Positions 1 to 8,124 of a stretch of DNA of 64,000 bases are shown here, piece after piece. Both the position numbers and the translations under genes were made by a program. Numbering within the stretch: the stretch's first letter is position 1; the number at the start of each line of letters is the position of its first letter. The DNA comes from Chitinophaga horti. Lineage in GTDB: Bacteria; Bacteroidota; Bacteroidia; Chitinophagales; Chitinophagaceae. The stretch is taken from the NCBI RefSeq assembly GCF_022867795.2, contig NZ_CP107006.1, positions 4,464,001 through 4,528,000 on the forward strand, written 5' to 3'. The notes under the pieces are model-generated. The model did not search any database and was not told the DNA's origin. It was given only the letters and a program-made list of their open reading frames with translations.

Positions 1-1
1 A

Positions 2-1888
2 ATACTTCTCATCGTAGTTGTAACGTACGCGGGAGAGGTAGCCTTCCGTTCTGTAATCCAGTTTGTAACCATCCAGGCTGGTAATTTGGGTGAAGTTAGA
101 GAAATCCACCTGGCCAGGGAATGTCTGATTCGTTTTATATGCGTACAGGTAGTTAGTATTTTCGTAATAGTTCTCGTGAGCAACCAATGCATCAACATGA
201 TGAACACCGAAGTTTTTACCCCATGTCAGCAATTGCTGAGCGGTGTAGTTTTTATAACGGTAATTGGTAGAAGATGCGCGGCCGTTGTTACCGGAACCAT
301 CGCCAATCAATGCGTTGCTGTAAGAATTGTTATCGCTGTTACGCACGTTCATATCGCCTTTCAGCGTAAAGTTGAAATCCTTCAGGAATTTGAAATCGAT
401 AAAAATCTGGCCCTGTAAGGTATTACGGATCGTACGGTCCTGGTTCAATTCGTTTTCCCAGGTGGCGTGGCGACCAACACTCTGGCCACGGGTACCGTTA
501 CCATCGTCGTATTGTTTGTTACCCTGTTCATCCAGCAGGTATTCACCGGTGGTGACGTCGTGCATGTGTACAGGATAGATAGGCGCCATACCGCGTGCAA
601 AGTTGAACGGGTTTACGAAAGAGTTGGCGTCGCCTGTATTACCGGGTGCACTGTTCGTTTTCTGGTGAGAACCCGCCAGGTTGAAGCCGTACTTCATCCA
701 TTCTTTCGCCTGTACATCGGCGTTGATCCTACCGGTTACACGTTGATAATCGGTTGTAGTTACATAACCTTTCTCATCCAGGTAGCCCAGGGAGTAGTAC
801 AGGTTGCTTTTTTTGCTGCGGGCTGTACCGCTGATCGTGTAATCCTGGCGGTAGCCTCTTCTCTCAATGTCCTTGTACCAATCGAGGTCGCCGAGGTAAC
901 CGGATTTTATTCTTGCATCAGCCACCAGTTTGCCGTTAGCATCAAACAAAGCAGTAGCATCTTTATCATAGATGTTGAGTAACAGGTAGTCAGACACCAG
1001 GCTTGCAGAAGCCTTGGCACCGGCAGCAGCTGCATTCGGATAAAGTGTTGGATTGGTTGACATCAGGTTATTCCTGTAACCGGTCCACATTGTTTCCATG
1101 AACTCGTTAGGCGACAAACGCTCGTATTCTTTAATACCACGGGTATATACACCCTGGTTAACGACTACATTAATAGAACCATCCGCACCTTTCGCTCTTT
1201 TAGTGGTCATGATGATCACACCGTTGGAACCGCGCGAACCGTACAATGCAGAAGATGCCGCATCTTTCAGTACAGTAACAGATTCAATATCGTTCGGGTT
1301 AATGTCTGCCACGTTACCTGCAAACGGAACACCATCGATCACATACAAAGGCGCGTTCGCACCGCTTGAAGAGTTGGAAGTAAAACCACGGATACGCACG
1401 TCCGGACCAGCACCTGGCTGACCAGTAGTGTTATTCACCTGAATACCAGGCGCAGCACCTTCCAATACGGAGATCGGGTTAGATACGGGACGTTTTTCAA
1501 TATCCTTTGAAGTTACGCCGGCTACTGAACCAGTGATAGATTCTTTTTTCGCTTTACCATAAGCAACAACCACTACCTCGTTGAGGTCGCCGGTTTGCGT
1601 GGTGAGCGAAACATTGAGCACAGCGCTTTGCCCTACAGCAATTGTTTTTTCGCCAAAACCGATCGAACGGAAAAGCAGCTCTTTGCCTGCGGGAACATTA
1701 ATGGTAAAGTTACCATTGCCGTCAGTGAGGGTACCGGTATTAGTCCCCTTGATAATTACTGAAGTACCAGGGATGCCGCTTCCATCAGTAGCATCGGTAA
1801 CCCTACCCGTTACCTTCCTGTCCTGGGCAAATGCCACTGTAACCTGTAGCACCGTCATTAAGAATAGACCTAGCAATTTTTGCCTCAT
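2..1888 (-). CDS. SusC/RagA-family TonB-linked outer membrane protein, 5' part
   Basis: The first 629 residues of a SusC-type receptor are in the window; the 3' end lies beyond base 1. An N-terminal signal peptide ending in VAFAQ is followed by a carboxypeptidase-regulatory-like domain (about residues 25-110). The plug domain then carries the usual SusC markers: VVVAYGKAKKESITGS, a GPDVRIRGF segment, APLYVIDGVPF and VTVLKDAASSALYGSRG. The start is the ATG at 1886-1888, directly before the signal peptide. These proteins form the barrel of glycan or peptide importers, with a SusD lipoprotein lid normally encoded just downstream, here outside the window, so the substrate cannot be read. The long upstream region holds a repeated motif. 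Confidence 0.95.
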   Translation of the reverse strand, partial: MRQKLLGLFLMTVLQVTVAFAQDRKVTGRVTDATDGSGIPGTSVIIKGTNTGTLTDGNGNFTINVPAGKELLFRSIGFGEKTIAVGQSAVLNVSLTTQTGDLNEVVVVAYGKAKKESITGSVAGVTSKDIEKRPVSNPISVLEGAAPGIQVNNTTGQPGAGPDVRIRGFTSNSSSGANAPLYVIDGVPFAGNVADINPNDIESVTVLKDAASSALYGSRGSNGVIIMTTKRAKGADGSINVVVNQGVYTRGIKEYERLSPNEFMETMWTGYRNNLMSTNPTLYPNAAAAGAKASASLVSDYLLLNIYDKDATALFDANGKLVADARIKSGYLGDLDWYKDIERRGYRQDYTISGTARSKKSNLYYSLGYLDEKGYVTTTDYQRVTGRINADVQAKEWMKYGFNLAGSHQKTNSAPGNTGDANSFVNPFNFARGMAPIYPVHMHDVTTGEYLLDEQGNKQYDDGNGTRGQSVGRHATWENELNQDRTIRNTLQGQIFIDFKFLKDFNFTLKGDMNVRNSDNNSYSNALIGDGSGNNGRASSTNYRYKNYTAQQLLTWGKNFGVHHVDALVAHENYYENTNYLYAYKTNQTFPGQVDFSNFTQITSLDGYKLDYRTEGYLSRVRYNYDEKY

Positions 1889-1927
1889 GTAGATTTTGAT
1901 TTAGATTTAAACTATAGATATTGGAAC

Positions 1928-2265
1928 CTCATAAACAAAGTGTAAAACCAAACGAGAAAAGGATGCACGCTGCCCTTACGCCAGTTAGGAGTCCTGACGA
2001 TATAAAATATAAACAGCGATAAGGAAGGAATGGCCCTGAAATAAAATCAGCGGATTACATTCACGAATGTTTCGAGAAATACTTTTACATGATTAATAAA
2101 CCATAAAGCTGGCACTCATAAACAGTTCCCTAATGACTTGGAAAAACCTACATGTAATTTGTAGAGAAGACCCGCTCACTGTTAGCACTCACGACAATGC
2201 TGCATAATGTTCACTCATAAATTTTGCTTACATCAAAAACATAGCTCCCATAAACTCTCATAAAC
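1928..2265 (-). repeat. Four copies of CTCATAAA[C/T] in the susC leader
   Basis: The roughly 600-bp gap between the susC-like start and the mnmE promoter has no gene. It contains CTCATAAAC at 1928-1936, 2115-2123 and 2257-2265, CTCATAAAT at 2214-2222, and a variant CCCATAAAC at 2247-2255, all in one orientation (GTTTATGAG as read toward susC). Four copies of an 8-mer in 340 bp are unlikely by chance. A regulator-binding motif for the susC operon is an inference; no dyad was seen. Confidence 0.45.
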
Positions 2266-2500
2266 AATTGTCCGGATGGTGCGGACGCTGCGTTAAAATT
2301 TTGTTGTATTCGCTAACCATCAAAACAAAAATCGTAAATTTTATCATTAATCCCATCACTTTTTTACAAAAATTTTAGCATTTGATAACATTTACATCTT
2401 TTGTGTAACATTCATTATTTTTTTTATTGATTCAAAAATTGCATAATCTATAGGGTTGGTAGACCATGTAAAAAAGCCGTTATCATAAAGCTGATTATAG

Positions 2501-2508
2501 TAATTTTG
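2501..2508 (+). promoter_or_regulatory. Putative -7 element of mnmE
   Basis: TAATTTTG matches the Bacteroidota -7 consensus TAnnTTTG exactly and lies 21 bp before the mnmE ATG. No TTG is present 19 bp upstream, so the -33 element is weak. The in-frame TTG at 2506 falls inside this element, which argues against it as the start codon. Confidence 0.45.
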
Positions 2509-2529
2509 AGCTTTCATTACAGACGATAT

Positions 2530-3912
2530 ATGATAGGAAAACTGGCAGGGCATCACGACACGATCGTTGCATTGGCCACTGCACCGGGCATAGGCGCCAT
2601 TGCGGTGATCAGGCTTAGCGGCGAACAGGCGATAGGCATCACCAATCAACTTTTCACGGGCAAAGACCTGCGGGAAGTAGCGGGGCATACCCTACACTTT
2701 GGTATGCTTACGCACCCGCAAACACGTAAAGCGATCGATGAAGTGGTGGTGAGCGTATTTCACAATCCCCGCTCCTACACCGGTGAAGAAGTGATCGAAA
2801 TTTCCTGCCACGGCTCACCCTATATTCAACAACAAATTATAGACGCCTGTATCCTCTGCGGCGCGCGCATGGCTAAGCCCGGTGAGTTCACGCAGCGAGC
2901 GTTCCTGAATGGCAAACTCGATCTTACACAGGCGGAATCGGTTGCTGATCTTATCGCCAGCAATACCGCTGCTTCGCATCAAACCGCGATGCAACAGATG
3001 CGCGGCGGTTTTTCCCGCGAGCTGAAGGCCTTACGCGAACAATTGATCCGCTTCTCCGCCCTTATCGAGCTTGAGCTGGATTTCAGCCAGGAGGATGTGG
3101 AGTTTGCAGACAGAACACAATTCTACGACCTGGTTAGTTCTTCCACCGTTACGGTGCAACACCTCATCGATTCGTTCAGCATGGGCAACGTGATCAAGAA
3201 TGGGGTGAACACAGCGATTATCGGCAAACCGAACGCCGGTAAATCCACCCTGCTCAATACCTTACTGAATGAAAACCGCGCAATCGTCAGCGACATCGCC
3301 GGCACTACCCGCGATACTATTGAAGAAATTCTCAACATCAAAGGCATTCTTTTCCGTTTGATAGATACCGCTGGCATCCGCGAAAGCGTTGACGCCATTG
3401 AAAGCATCGGCGTACAGAAGTCATTGGAAAAGATGCGGGAAGCGGGATTGGTGATTTATCTCTTCGATGTAAACGAATACACCGCCGATGATATTCTTGC
3501 TCAGCAAAGGATGTTTGAAGCAGAGAAAATCAATTACCTGCTGGTTGGCAACAAAACAGACCTTTCGAGCGGTGTTACGCAAAAGTTCGCGACCATACCC
3601 GGCATCTTGTTTATATCCGCGCGTAACCACGATCATATAGAACAGTTGAAAGATGCGCTGGTGGAGAAGGTGATGAGCGGCAGCATTAATGCTGAAGATA
3701 CAGTGATCACGAATGCACGCCACTATGCTGCATTACAGGAAGTAATGCGGTCATTGCTGGATGTTCGTAATGGCATGGATAACAAGTTGCCCGGAGATTT
3801 GCTGGCGCTGGATTTGAGACGATGCCTCCATTTCATTTCGGAGATTACGGGGGATATAACGAACGAAGATCGGTTGGATTACATCTTCTCTAAGTTCTGT
3901 ATCGGGAAATAA
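2530..3912 (+). CDS. mnmE: tRNA modification GTPase MnmE
   Basis: MnmE with MnmG installs the carboxymethylaminomethyl group on the wobble uridine of certain tRNAs; it acts in the cytoplasm as a dimer. The 460-residue product has the usual length. The N-terminal formyl-THF-binding TrmE domain begins DTIVALATAPGIGAIAVIRLSG. The central G domain has G1 GKPNAGKST near residue 232, an AGTTRD switch segment, DTAG near 278 and NKTD near 341. The protein ends in the invariant FCIGK, whose Cys is needed for modification. An in-frame TTG at 2506 would add eight residues, but the ATG at 2530 fits the family and lies after the putative -7 element. Confidence 0.97.
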   Translation: MIGKLAGHHDTIVALATAPGIGAIAVIRLSGEQAIGITNQLFTGKDLREVAGHTLHFGMLTHPQTRKAIDEVVVSVFHNPRSYTGEEVIEISCHGSPYIQQQIIDACILCGARMAKPGEFTQRAFLNGKLDLTQAESVADLIASNTAASHQTAMQQMRGGFSRELKALREQLIRFSALIELELDFSQEDVEFADRTQFYDLVSSSTVTVQHLIDSFSMGNVIKNGVNTAIIGKPNAGKSTLLNTLLNENRAIVSDIAGTTRDTIEEILNIKGILFRLIDTAGIRESVDAIESIGVQKSLEKMREAGLVIYLFDVNEYTADDILAQQRMFEAEKINYLLVGNKTDLSSGVTQKFATIPGILFISARNHDHIEQLKDALVEKVMSGSINAEDTVITNARHYAALQEVMRSLLDVRNGMDNKLPGDLLALDLRRCLHFISEITGDITNEDRLDYIFSKFCIGK

Positions 3913-4103
3913 AGAGGGGCGTATCGGTGGCTTTGCAAGCCTGACGAATACGAATTACATCGATGTGTTTTACGTTTATCGAACGGAAACGCAACTTCCT
4001 GCTCAGGCAGCGACGGAAAGAATTACACAGGTAAGTGAGATCCGATGAGCAAGCCTTTCAACTTCACGAAGCATCATGGTAAATTCAGTAAAACAAATCA
4101 CCA

Positions 4104-4526
4104 ATGGCTACGAATGATCCTGTACACAGCCCGTTTGCGCAGACGTTTTTTCACGGCACGAAGGCTGACCTGCAAATTGGCGACCTTATTTCACCAGGCT
4201 TTTCATGCAATTATGCTGACAGAAAGCTTAAACATGTTTACGTCGCTGCCACCATCACCGCAGCGATATGGGGCGCAGAACTTGCAGTGGGTGATGGCCG
4301 CGAACGGATTTATCTCGTAGAAGCCACAGGCGATGTGGAAGATGACCCCAACGTAACGGACAAGAAGTTTCCCGGTAACCCAACCATGTCTTACCGCTCG
4401 GTACACCCGTTCAAAGTCATAGGAGAAGTGACCCGCTGGATCCCGCATTCACCGGAGCAAGTGCAGGCTATGAGGGACGGGTTGCGTAAACTTTCCGAAC
4501 AGGGAATAAACGTTATTATAGACTGA
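4104..4526 (+). CDS. arr: NAD(+)-rifampin ADP-ribosyltransferase (Arr)
   Basis: A 140-residue protein resembling Arr enzymes over its whole length. These cytoplasmic enzymes move ADP-ribose from NAD+ to the ansa-chain hydroxyl of rifamycins and so inactivate the antibiotic. Family landmarks are visible: FFHGTKADLQIGDL (His near 17), KHVYVAA (Tyr near 46), WGAELA, and EDDPN followed by KFPGNPTMSYRS. The His/Tyr/Asp set matches the residues reported to matter in Arr. The gene stands alone between mnmE and a convergent phosphatase remnant, with no integron or IS sequence around it, so it looks like a resident gene rather than a recent cassette. Confidence 0.93.
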   Translation: MATNDPVHSPFAQTFFHGTKADLQIGDLISPGFSCNYADRKLKHVYVAATITAAIWGAELAVGDGRERIYLVEATGDVEDDPNVTDKKFPGNPTMSYRSVHPFKVIGEVTRWIPHSPEQVQAMRDGLRKLSEQGINVIID

Positions 4527-4594
4527 GCACAAGACCGGGTGAACCACGCACCACTAAAGACCAATATGGTATTTACGCGCAGTCCCAAATAAAA

Positions 4595-4625
4595 ACAGCG
4601 GCCACTCTGAAAGTATGGCCGCTGT
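4595..4625 (-). terminator. Rho-independent terminator
   Basis: A perfect 10-bp stem (4595-4604 with 4616-4625, ACAGCGGCCA / TGGCCGCTGT) with an 11-nt loop. On the minus strand it is followed by TTTTTATTT, so it should end transcription of the phosphatase remnant; it also lies 70 bp past the arr stop. Confidence 0.8.
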
Positions 4626-4667
4626 CCGGATTTCCTGCTCAAACGCTATTGATTGAGGTTACGATGA

Positions 4668-5216
4668 TTACTTACTAACCACCGTACTATAAGTCGTTTT
4701 TCCTTCATGATCAACAATGCTACATCGCAACTGCCGGGCGTTGACAGCAAAATACATAAACCCATATTCCGCCGCCACGAAACGATTGTAGGTCAGGTTT
4801 TGCCTCACTGGCGTAACCTCCGACCCGGCGCCAGAAATGAACTGATGGAAATGCTCATGGCTGTTTTTCAAGTGCTGCATGGAATGTTCGTGGCCAGAAA
4901 GGTAAACATCCACCTTATGTTTCTCTAAAACAGGTTGCAATGCTTTACGCACTGCCAGCGTATCATAGTTTTCTGTACGTGGACCGGCGGTATACACGGG
5001 ATGATGCCCCACCACAATTTTCCATCGGGCATCTGAATTTGCCAGCAGCTTGTCCAACCAATCCAATTGCCTCTCTGGTTGCTGGCCGGCCACGTGCGGG
5101 CCATATTCGCTATTTTTATAAAACTCAGGGATCATCGGATTGGTGTCGATAAAGGCCATCAACATCTTTTCCGCATTTTTGAGCCCGAAAGTTTTGCTAT
5201 AGTACCTGGCAGGCAT
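4668..5216 (-). pseudogene. Truncated tartrate-resistant acid phosphatase-like metallophosphoesterase
   Basis: The 182-residue frame matches only the C-terminal part of the purple/tartrate-resistant acid phosphatase family. It keeps MPARYYSKTF, VVGHHPVYTAG and YLSGHEHSMQ, which carry the later metal ligands, and a terminator follows it. It lacks the N-terminal half that should hold the first metal motifs (GDxG, GDNxY, GNHD). An in-frame TAA sits immediately before the ATG, and nothing upstream continues the family. It is most likely a decayed gene remnant; a functional short variant would lack essential metal ligands. Confidence 0.75.
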
Positions 5217-5280
5217 TTAAAGATCGAACGACTTTTGTTGGTCTTCCTTTATTTGCTTTATCAATTGCATGCCCGGCAAA

Positions 5281-5307
5281 ATTAGTGGCTCCTTTCCAGC
5301 CACTAAT
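5281..5307 (-). terminator. Terminator-like hairpin after the GNAT gene
   Basis: A perfect 10-bp stem, ATTAGTGGCT (5281-5290) with AGCCACTAAT (5298-5307) and a 7-nt loop, lies 18 bp past the GNAT stop and is followed by TTT on the minus strand. Confidence 0.65.
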
Positions 5308-5325
5308 CTGTGGGATGTTATCTTA

Positions 5326-5802
5326 TTATAAAGCTTTGTGAGGCTGGTTTGCGTTTTCAGCAGGCTTTATTTCCTGGGCCGGCGCGTAAACATCGTCTCT
5401 TTTCAGCTCCATAATCCTTTCGGGATACGCCGGTGACTTAAAATCGAATTTGGTATATAAATAATGTGCATCTAAGGTCACCAGCATCGTTCTTCTTAAC
5501 CCCTTCGTCCATGGCAGCCCGAACAGGTAATCCAGCATTAATTTTGAAAGCCGTTTTCCGCGATGCTCTTCCAACACATATACATCCGCCAGGTAGCCGA
5601 AAGTCGCATAGTCGGTAACAAGCCGTGCAAAGCCAACCTGGGTATCGTTTTCAAACACGCCGACGCAGAACGAGTTTTTCAGGGATGATTCAACAATGTC
5701 ATATGGAATACCTGCCGCCCAGTAGCTTTGGCTACTTAAATACAAATGGATGGCGGCAACATCCATGTTATCAAATCCTTCTTTAATACTGTAATTATCC
5801 AT
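5326..5802 (-). CDS. GNAT-family N-acetyltransferase
   Basis: A 158-residue single-domain GNAT protein. These enzymes transfer acetyl from acetyl-CoA to an amine on a small molecule or protein. The core strand-helix unit reads LADVYVLEEHRGKRLSKLML (about residues 71-90), where EEHRGKRL is the acetyl-CoA pyrophosphate-binding turn of motif A. A C-terminal YTKFDF segment resembles the end of the fold. The substrate cannot be told from sequence. The gene is 55 bp downstream of an SRPBCC protein on the same strand and ends at a clear hairpin terminator. It may belong to the same transcript as the small genes upstream, but no promoter was identified. Confidence 0.85.
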   Translation of the reverse strand: MDNYSIKEGFDNMDVAAIHLYLSSQSYWAAGIPYDIVESSLKNSFCVGVFENDTQVGFARLVTDYATFGYLADVYVLEEHRGKRLSKLMLDYLFGLPWTKGLRRTMLVTLDAHYLYTKFDFKSPAYPERIMELKRDDVYAPAQEIKPAENANQPHKAL

Positions 5803-5857
5803 CGCGATGATCGAATTTTAAAGAGATGTAAAACGCATCAGGCGTTTATTCCTGCTA

Positions 5858-6304
5858 TCAGGACTTTTTAAACGGGGTACCGGTCCCTGTTTCTGCAAAC
5901 ACTTTTAAACTGGTTACAAACTGCGCCCATCCAGCCTGGCAAATATGATAACACTCAACCTCCGGGGTTAAGCCTTCATGCACTAAGTTAAGCAATGTAG
6001 CCAATCCATCCGCCTGAATGGACCAAATAATCCGCGTCCCCACCCACTCTGTTTTGTTTTGTAATTCAGGAATGTCAATCACGGAATCTGTTACGAGCCA
6101 AACAACCCTGGTGTCCGTCTCCAGCACTTCTACAGCAAACACTTTATAAATATTGTCTCCAAACCTTACCGTAAAAGTGCCGCCACTAGTCTTACCACTC
6201 CCTCCAAAATCCTCCGACCACCACCGTGCGATATCATGGGTAAGCGCTTTATAAACGATGGCCGCATCGGCATGAATGAGGGTTGTACTTTGATAATTGT
6301 CCAT
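5858..6304 (-). CDS. SRPBCC (AHSA1/START-like) domain protein
   Basis: A 148-residue protein of the activator-of-Hsp90/START-like fold. It opens with strands typical of AHSA1 proteins (TTLIHADAAIVYKALTHD), has a WWSEDFGG segment near residue 30, and ends in a long C-terminal helix around CQAGWAQFVTSLK. Such proteins form a hydrophobic cavity for small ligands; no enzymatic residues are evident. An upstream ATG at 6358 would add 18 residues and overlap the preceding gene by 17 nt. I chose 6304 because the domain starts there and the overlap disappears, but either start is possible. It sits in a same-strand group with a DUF3052 protein and a membrane protein. Confidence 0.75.
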   Translation of the reverse strand: MDNYQSTTLIHADAAIVYKALTHDIARWWSEDFGGSGKTSGGTFTVRFGDNIYKVFAVEVLETDTRVVWLVTDSVIDIPELQNKTEWVGTRIIWSIQADGLATLLNLVHEGLTPEVECYHICQAGWAQFVTSLKVFAETGTGTPFKKS

Positions 6305-6341
6305 TATTCTTACTGTTTTAGTAATTGTATGTGTCACCTGG

Positions 6342-6758
6342 TCATGGATGTTTGCCATAACTATTATGATATTCTTTGCCCGGTTTCGGAAATGTGAACT
6401 TTAACGCCGACCAAACGTCATCAATCCTCATACAAACACTTTCGACCATTTTAAAATTGTAACCAATCCGGATCACTTCTTTAATATCCAGGTCGGTGCC
6501 CAGCTTTCGGCCTTTAGGCCATGAAACCCATAATGTACCTTTTTCGTTGAGATGGCTTATCAGGGTCTTAAACTGCTTTTCGAGCTGCTGCTTATCGATC
6601 ACAAAAAAGTGGATGTAATCAAACTTGCCTGAAAGCTTATCTTGATAAAAGTGAGACGGCAACTGCATATCCGGCAGCGTTTCAGGAGTGAAATTGATGA
6701 CCACACCTTTCGCACTGGCCGACAAACGCATCTTTTCTGCTATCGTTTTAGTTTTCAT
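6342..6758 (-). CDS. DUF3052-family protein
   Basis: A 138-residue protein matching what I know of DUF3052: a mixed alpha/beta protein with the segments YIHFFVIDKQQLE, GTLWVSWPKGR, TDLDIKEVIRIGY and VWSALKFTFPKPG in order. No catalytic motif is recognisable and the function is unknown. Its 3' end is close to or overlaps the SRPBCC start, and its ATG lies 17 bp downstream of the membrane protein stop, suggesting one transcript of three genes reading down to the SRPBCC protein. Confidence 0.75.
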   Translation of the reverse strand: MKTKTIAEKMRLSASAKGVVINFTPETLPDMQLPSHFYQDKLSGKFDYIHFFVIDKQQLEKQFKTLISHLNEKGTLWVSWPKGRKLGTDLDIKEVIRIGYNFKMVESVCMRIDDVWSALKFTFPKPGKEYHNSYGKHP

Positions 6759-6775
6759 GGACTTACCGGTTTAAT

Positions 6776-7270
6776 TCAGGATTTCATCCTGATCACTTTT
6801 AGTAATAGGGGGATGATACCGCATGAAACGGCAATAAAGATGCCTACTCTTATATAATTCAATTGCTTCCACATTGTAACCTTTGCAAAAAGCGTTTCAG
6901 CGGCTGCACTTGTATCGTACGTCGACTTCTGAAATGAAATAATGTTAGGTGCGAAATAAGCCAGTGTCCACACCCTTACCACGAAATGCACAGCAAACAA
7001 AATCAACAGCCAGTTTCTTATAACCCCTATCTTCCAGCACAAAACAATGGCCGCTACAAAAGTGATTTCGTGTATGGAATGCGCTATGATCCAAAAGGAT
7101 TTTAGGTTAATTCCTTTCAGGAGACTAAGCGAGGCAGGCGGATCGGCCGTCCATTTTGGAACAATGACGGCCGTCTCGAAAACCTGGGCACCATTCAGCA
7201 GAAAGTAAGCCAGCAGTGTAACCAAAATGGCTGATTCTGCGCGTGACAGGTATTGATGTGTAAATTCCAT
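6776..7270 (-). CDS. Four-helix integral membrane protein, unknown function
   Basis: A 164-residue protein with four predicted hydrophobic segments: about residues 14-35, 58-80 (WIIAHSIHEITFVAAIVLCW), 86-108 and 139-160. The second helix contains His and Glu (HSIHE). A polar loop of about 25 residues lies between helices three and four. I do not recognise a named family. It is the first gene of the minus-strand group that continues with the DUF3052 and SRPBCC proteins. About 150 bp without a gene separate it from the lipoprotein upstream. Confidence 0.65.
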   Translation of the reverse strand: MEFTHQYLSRAESAILVTLLAYFLLNGAQVFETAVIVPKWTADPPASLSLLKGINLKSFWIIAHSIHEITFVAAIVLCWKIGVIRNWLLILFAVHFVVRVWTLAYFAPNIISFQKSTYDTSAAAETLFAKVTMWKQLNYIRVGIFIAVSCGIIPLLLKVIRMKS

Positions 7271-7423
7271 GTGATGCTTGCTTGAAAGATCATTTCATTT
7301 TGTACAGATGTCCTGTGATCCCAGCCAGGCTCGAGGGATTTTATCAGTAAAATCATAGCCGTGTTGAATGCTCGTGGTGATCGGCCGCCACTTATCGGGC
7401 TTCCGCATAAAGCGAGGCCGCTA

Positions 7424-7897
7424 TTAGTTATCCGAAACCGAGCCATCCAGGTTCAATGATAAATCCTGCCGTGCCGATCCGTTAGCCACCGTGATGATAA
7501 AATTGTCGGGATCATGCTTGCCCAGAATCTTCGTAAGACTGATATTGACAGTTGATTGACTATCGGCGCAATTTGTCTTTGCCTTGTTAGACAATACGAG
7601 ATTGATCTTCCCGGGATCCGACAACATGACGGAACCATCCCATATTGCTTCAAGATCTGCAGCCTCACAGGCGCCTTTCACCGTAACGGTTAGTGTATTG
7701 CCATTCCGGGTAATGGTCTCAATTTCAAAGCTACCTGGCGCAGGCGGCCTGTTGGCAATTAACGCCGCATACTTTCCGGCACTTTTATATAGATTATCTT
7801 CCAATACGACTGTGGAATCACTATTCGATTTTTTGCAGGATGTGGCTGTCAAACCAAGCAGCGCCACGAGGGATACATAAACAAACTTTGTTTTCAT
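7424..7897 (-). CDS. Small lipoprotein, unknown function
   Basis: A 157-residue lipoprotein. The ATG at 7895-7897 starts a signal peptide ending in the lipobox LTATSC at Cys 20, then a Lys/Ser linker. The remainder looks like one beta-rich domain with two Cys (GACEAAD and TNCADS) that could form a disulfide. A longer frame upstream lacks a sensible start and would bury the signal peptide. The gene is divergent from the CGNR-type regulator, and the shared region carries dyad A about 70 bp upstream of its start, so it is a candidate target of that regulator. Function unknown. Confidence 0.75.
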   Translation of the reverse strand: MKTKFVYVSLVALLGLTATSCKKSNSDSTVVLEDNLYKSAGKYAALIANRPPAPGSFEIETITRNGNTLTVTVKGACEAADLEAIWDGSVMLSDPGKINLVLSNKAKTNCADSQSTVNISLTKILGKHDPDNFIITVANGSARQDLSLNLDGSVSDN

Positions 7898-7965
7898 GCT
7901 TTTGAATTTTAGGAGTTGGAGTAATAGCGTCAACATGATCAAACGCTTCAAACAGGCAAAGATTA

Positions 7966-7997
7966 ATTTACCATCTAAATCGAAATTAATAGTAAAT
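7966..7997. promoter_or_regulatory. Dyad A, upstream of the lipoprotein and CGNR-type regulator
   Basis: A 32-bp imperfect palindrome beginning ATTTAC and ending GTAAAT, with 12 of 16 positions pairing. The 35-bp stretch 7966-8000 is 28/35 identical to 8760-8794 on the other side of the regulator gene. It lies in the divergent region between the lipoprotein (minus) and regulator (plus). An AATCTTTG at 7957-7964, one mismatch from a minus-strand -7 element, adjoins it. An operator is the natural reading, but binding is inferred. Confidence 0.55.
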
Positions 7998-8124
7998 TTG
8001 AAATAAAACAAGCACCCAGCGGAAATATATTATTGATGATCGCGCAAAATTGACCGAAAACCTTTGCCACGTTAATAAAAATGAAACCTATCGCCTGTTA
8101 TTGATTAAACACATAATTTTGAGG

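Noticed and set aside
3913..4103. Possible gene remnant between mnmE and arr
   Set aside because: One frame is open for about 40 codons but has no start and no resemblance I recognise.
8114..8121. TAATTTTG as a -7 element for the CGNR-type gene
   Set aside because: It ends only 3 bp before the chosen ATG, so transcription would begin inside the gene; no -33 match. Probably chance in AT-rich sequence.
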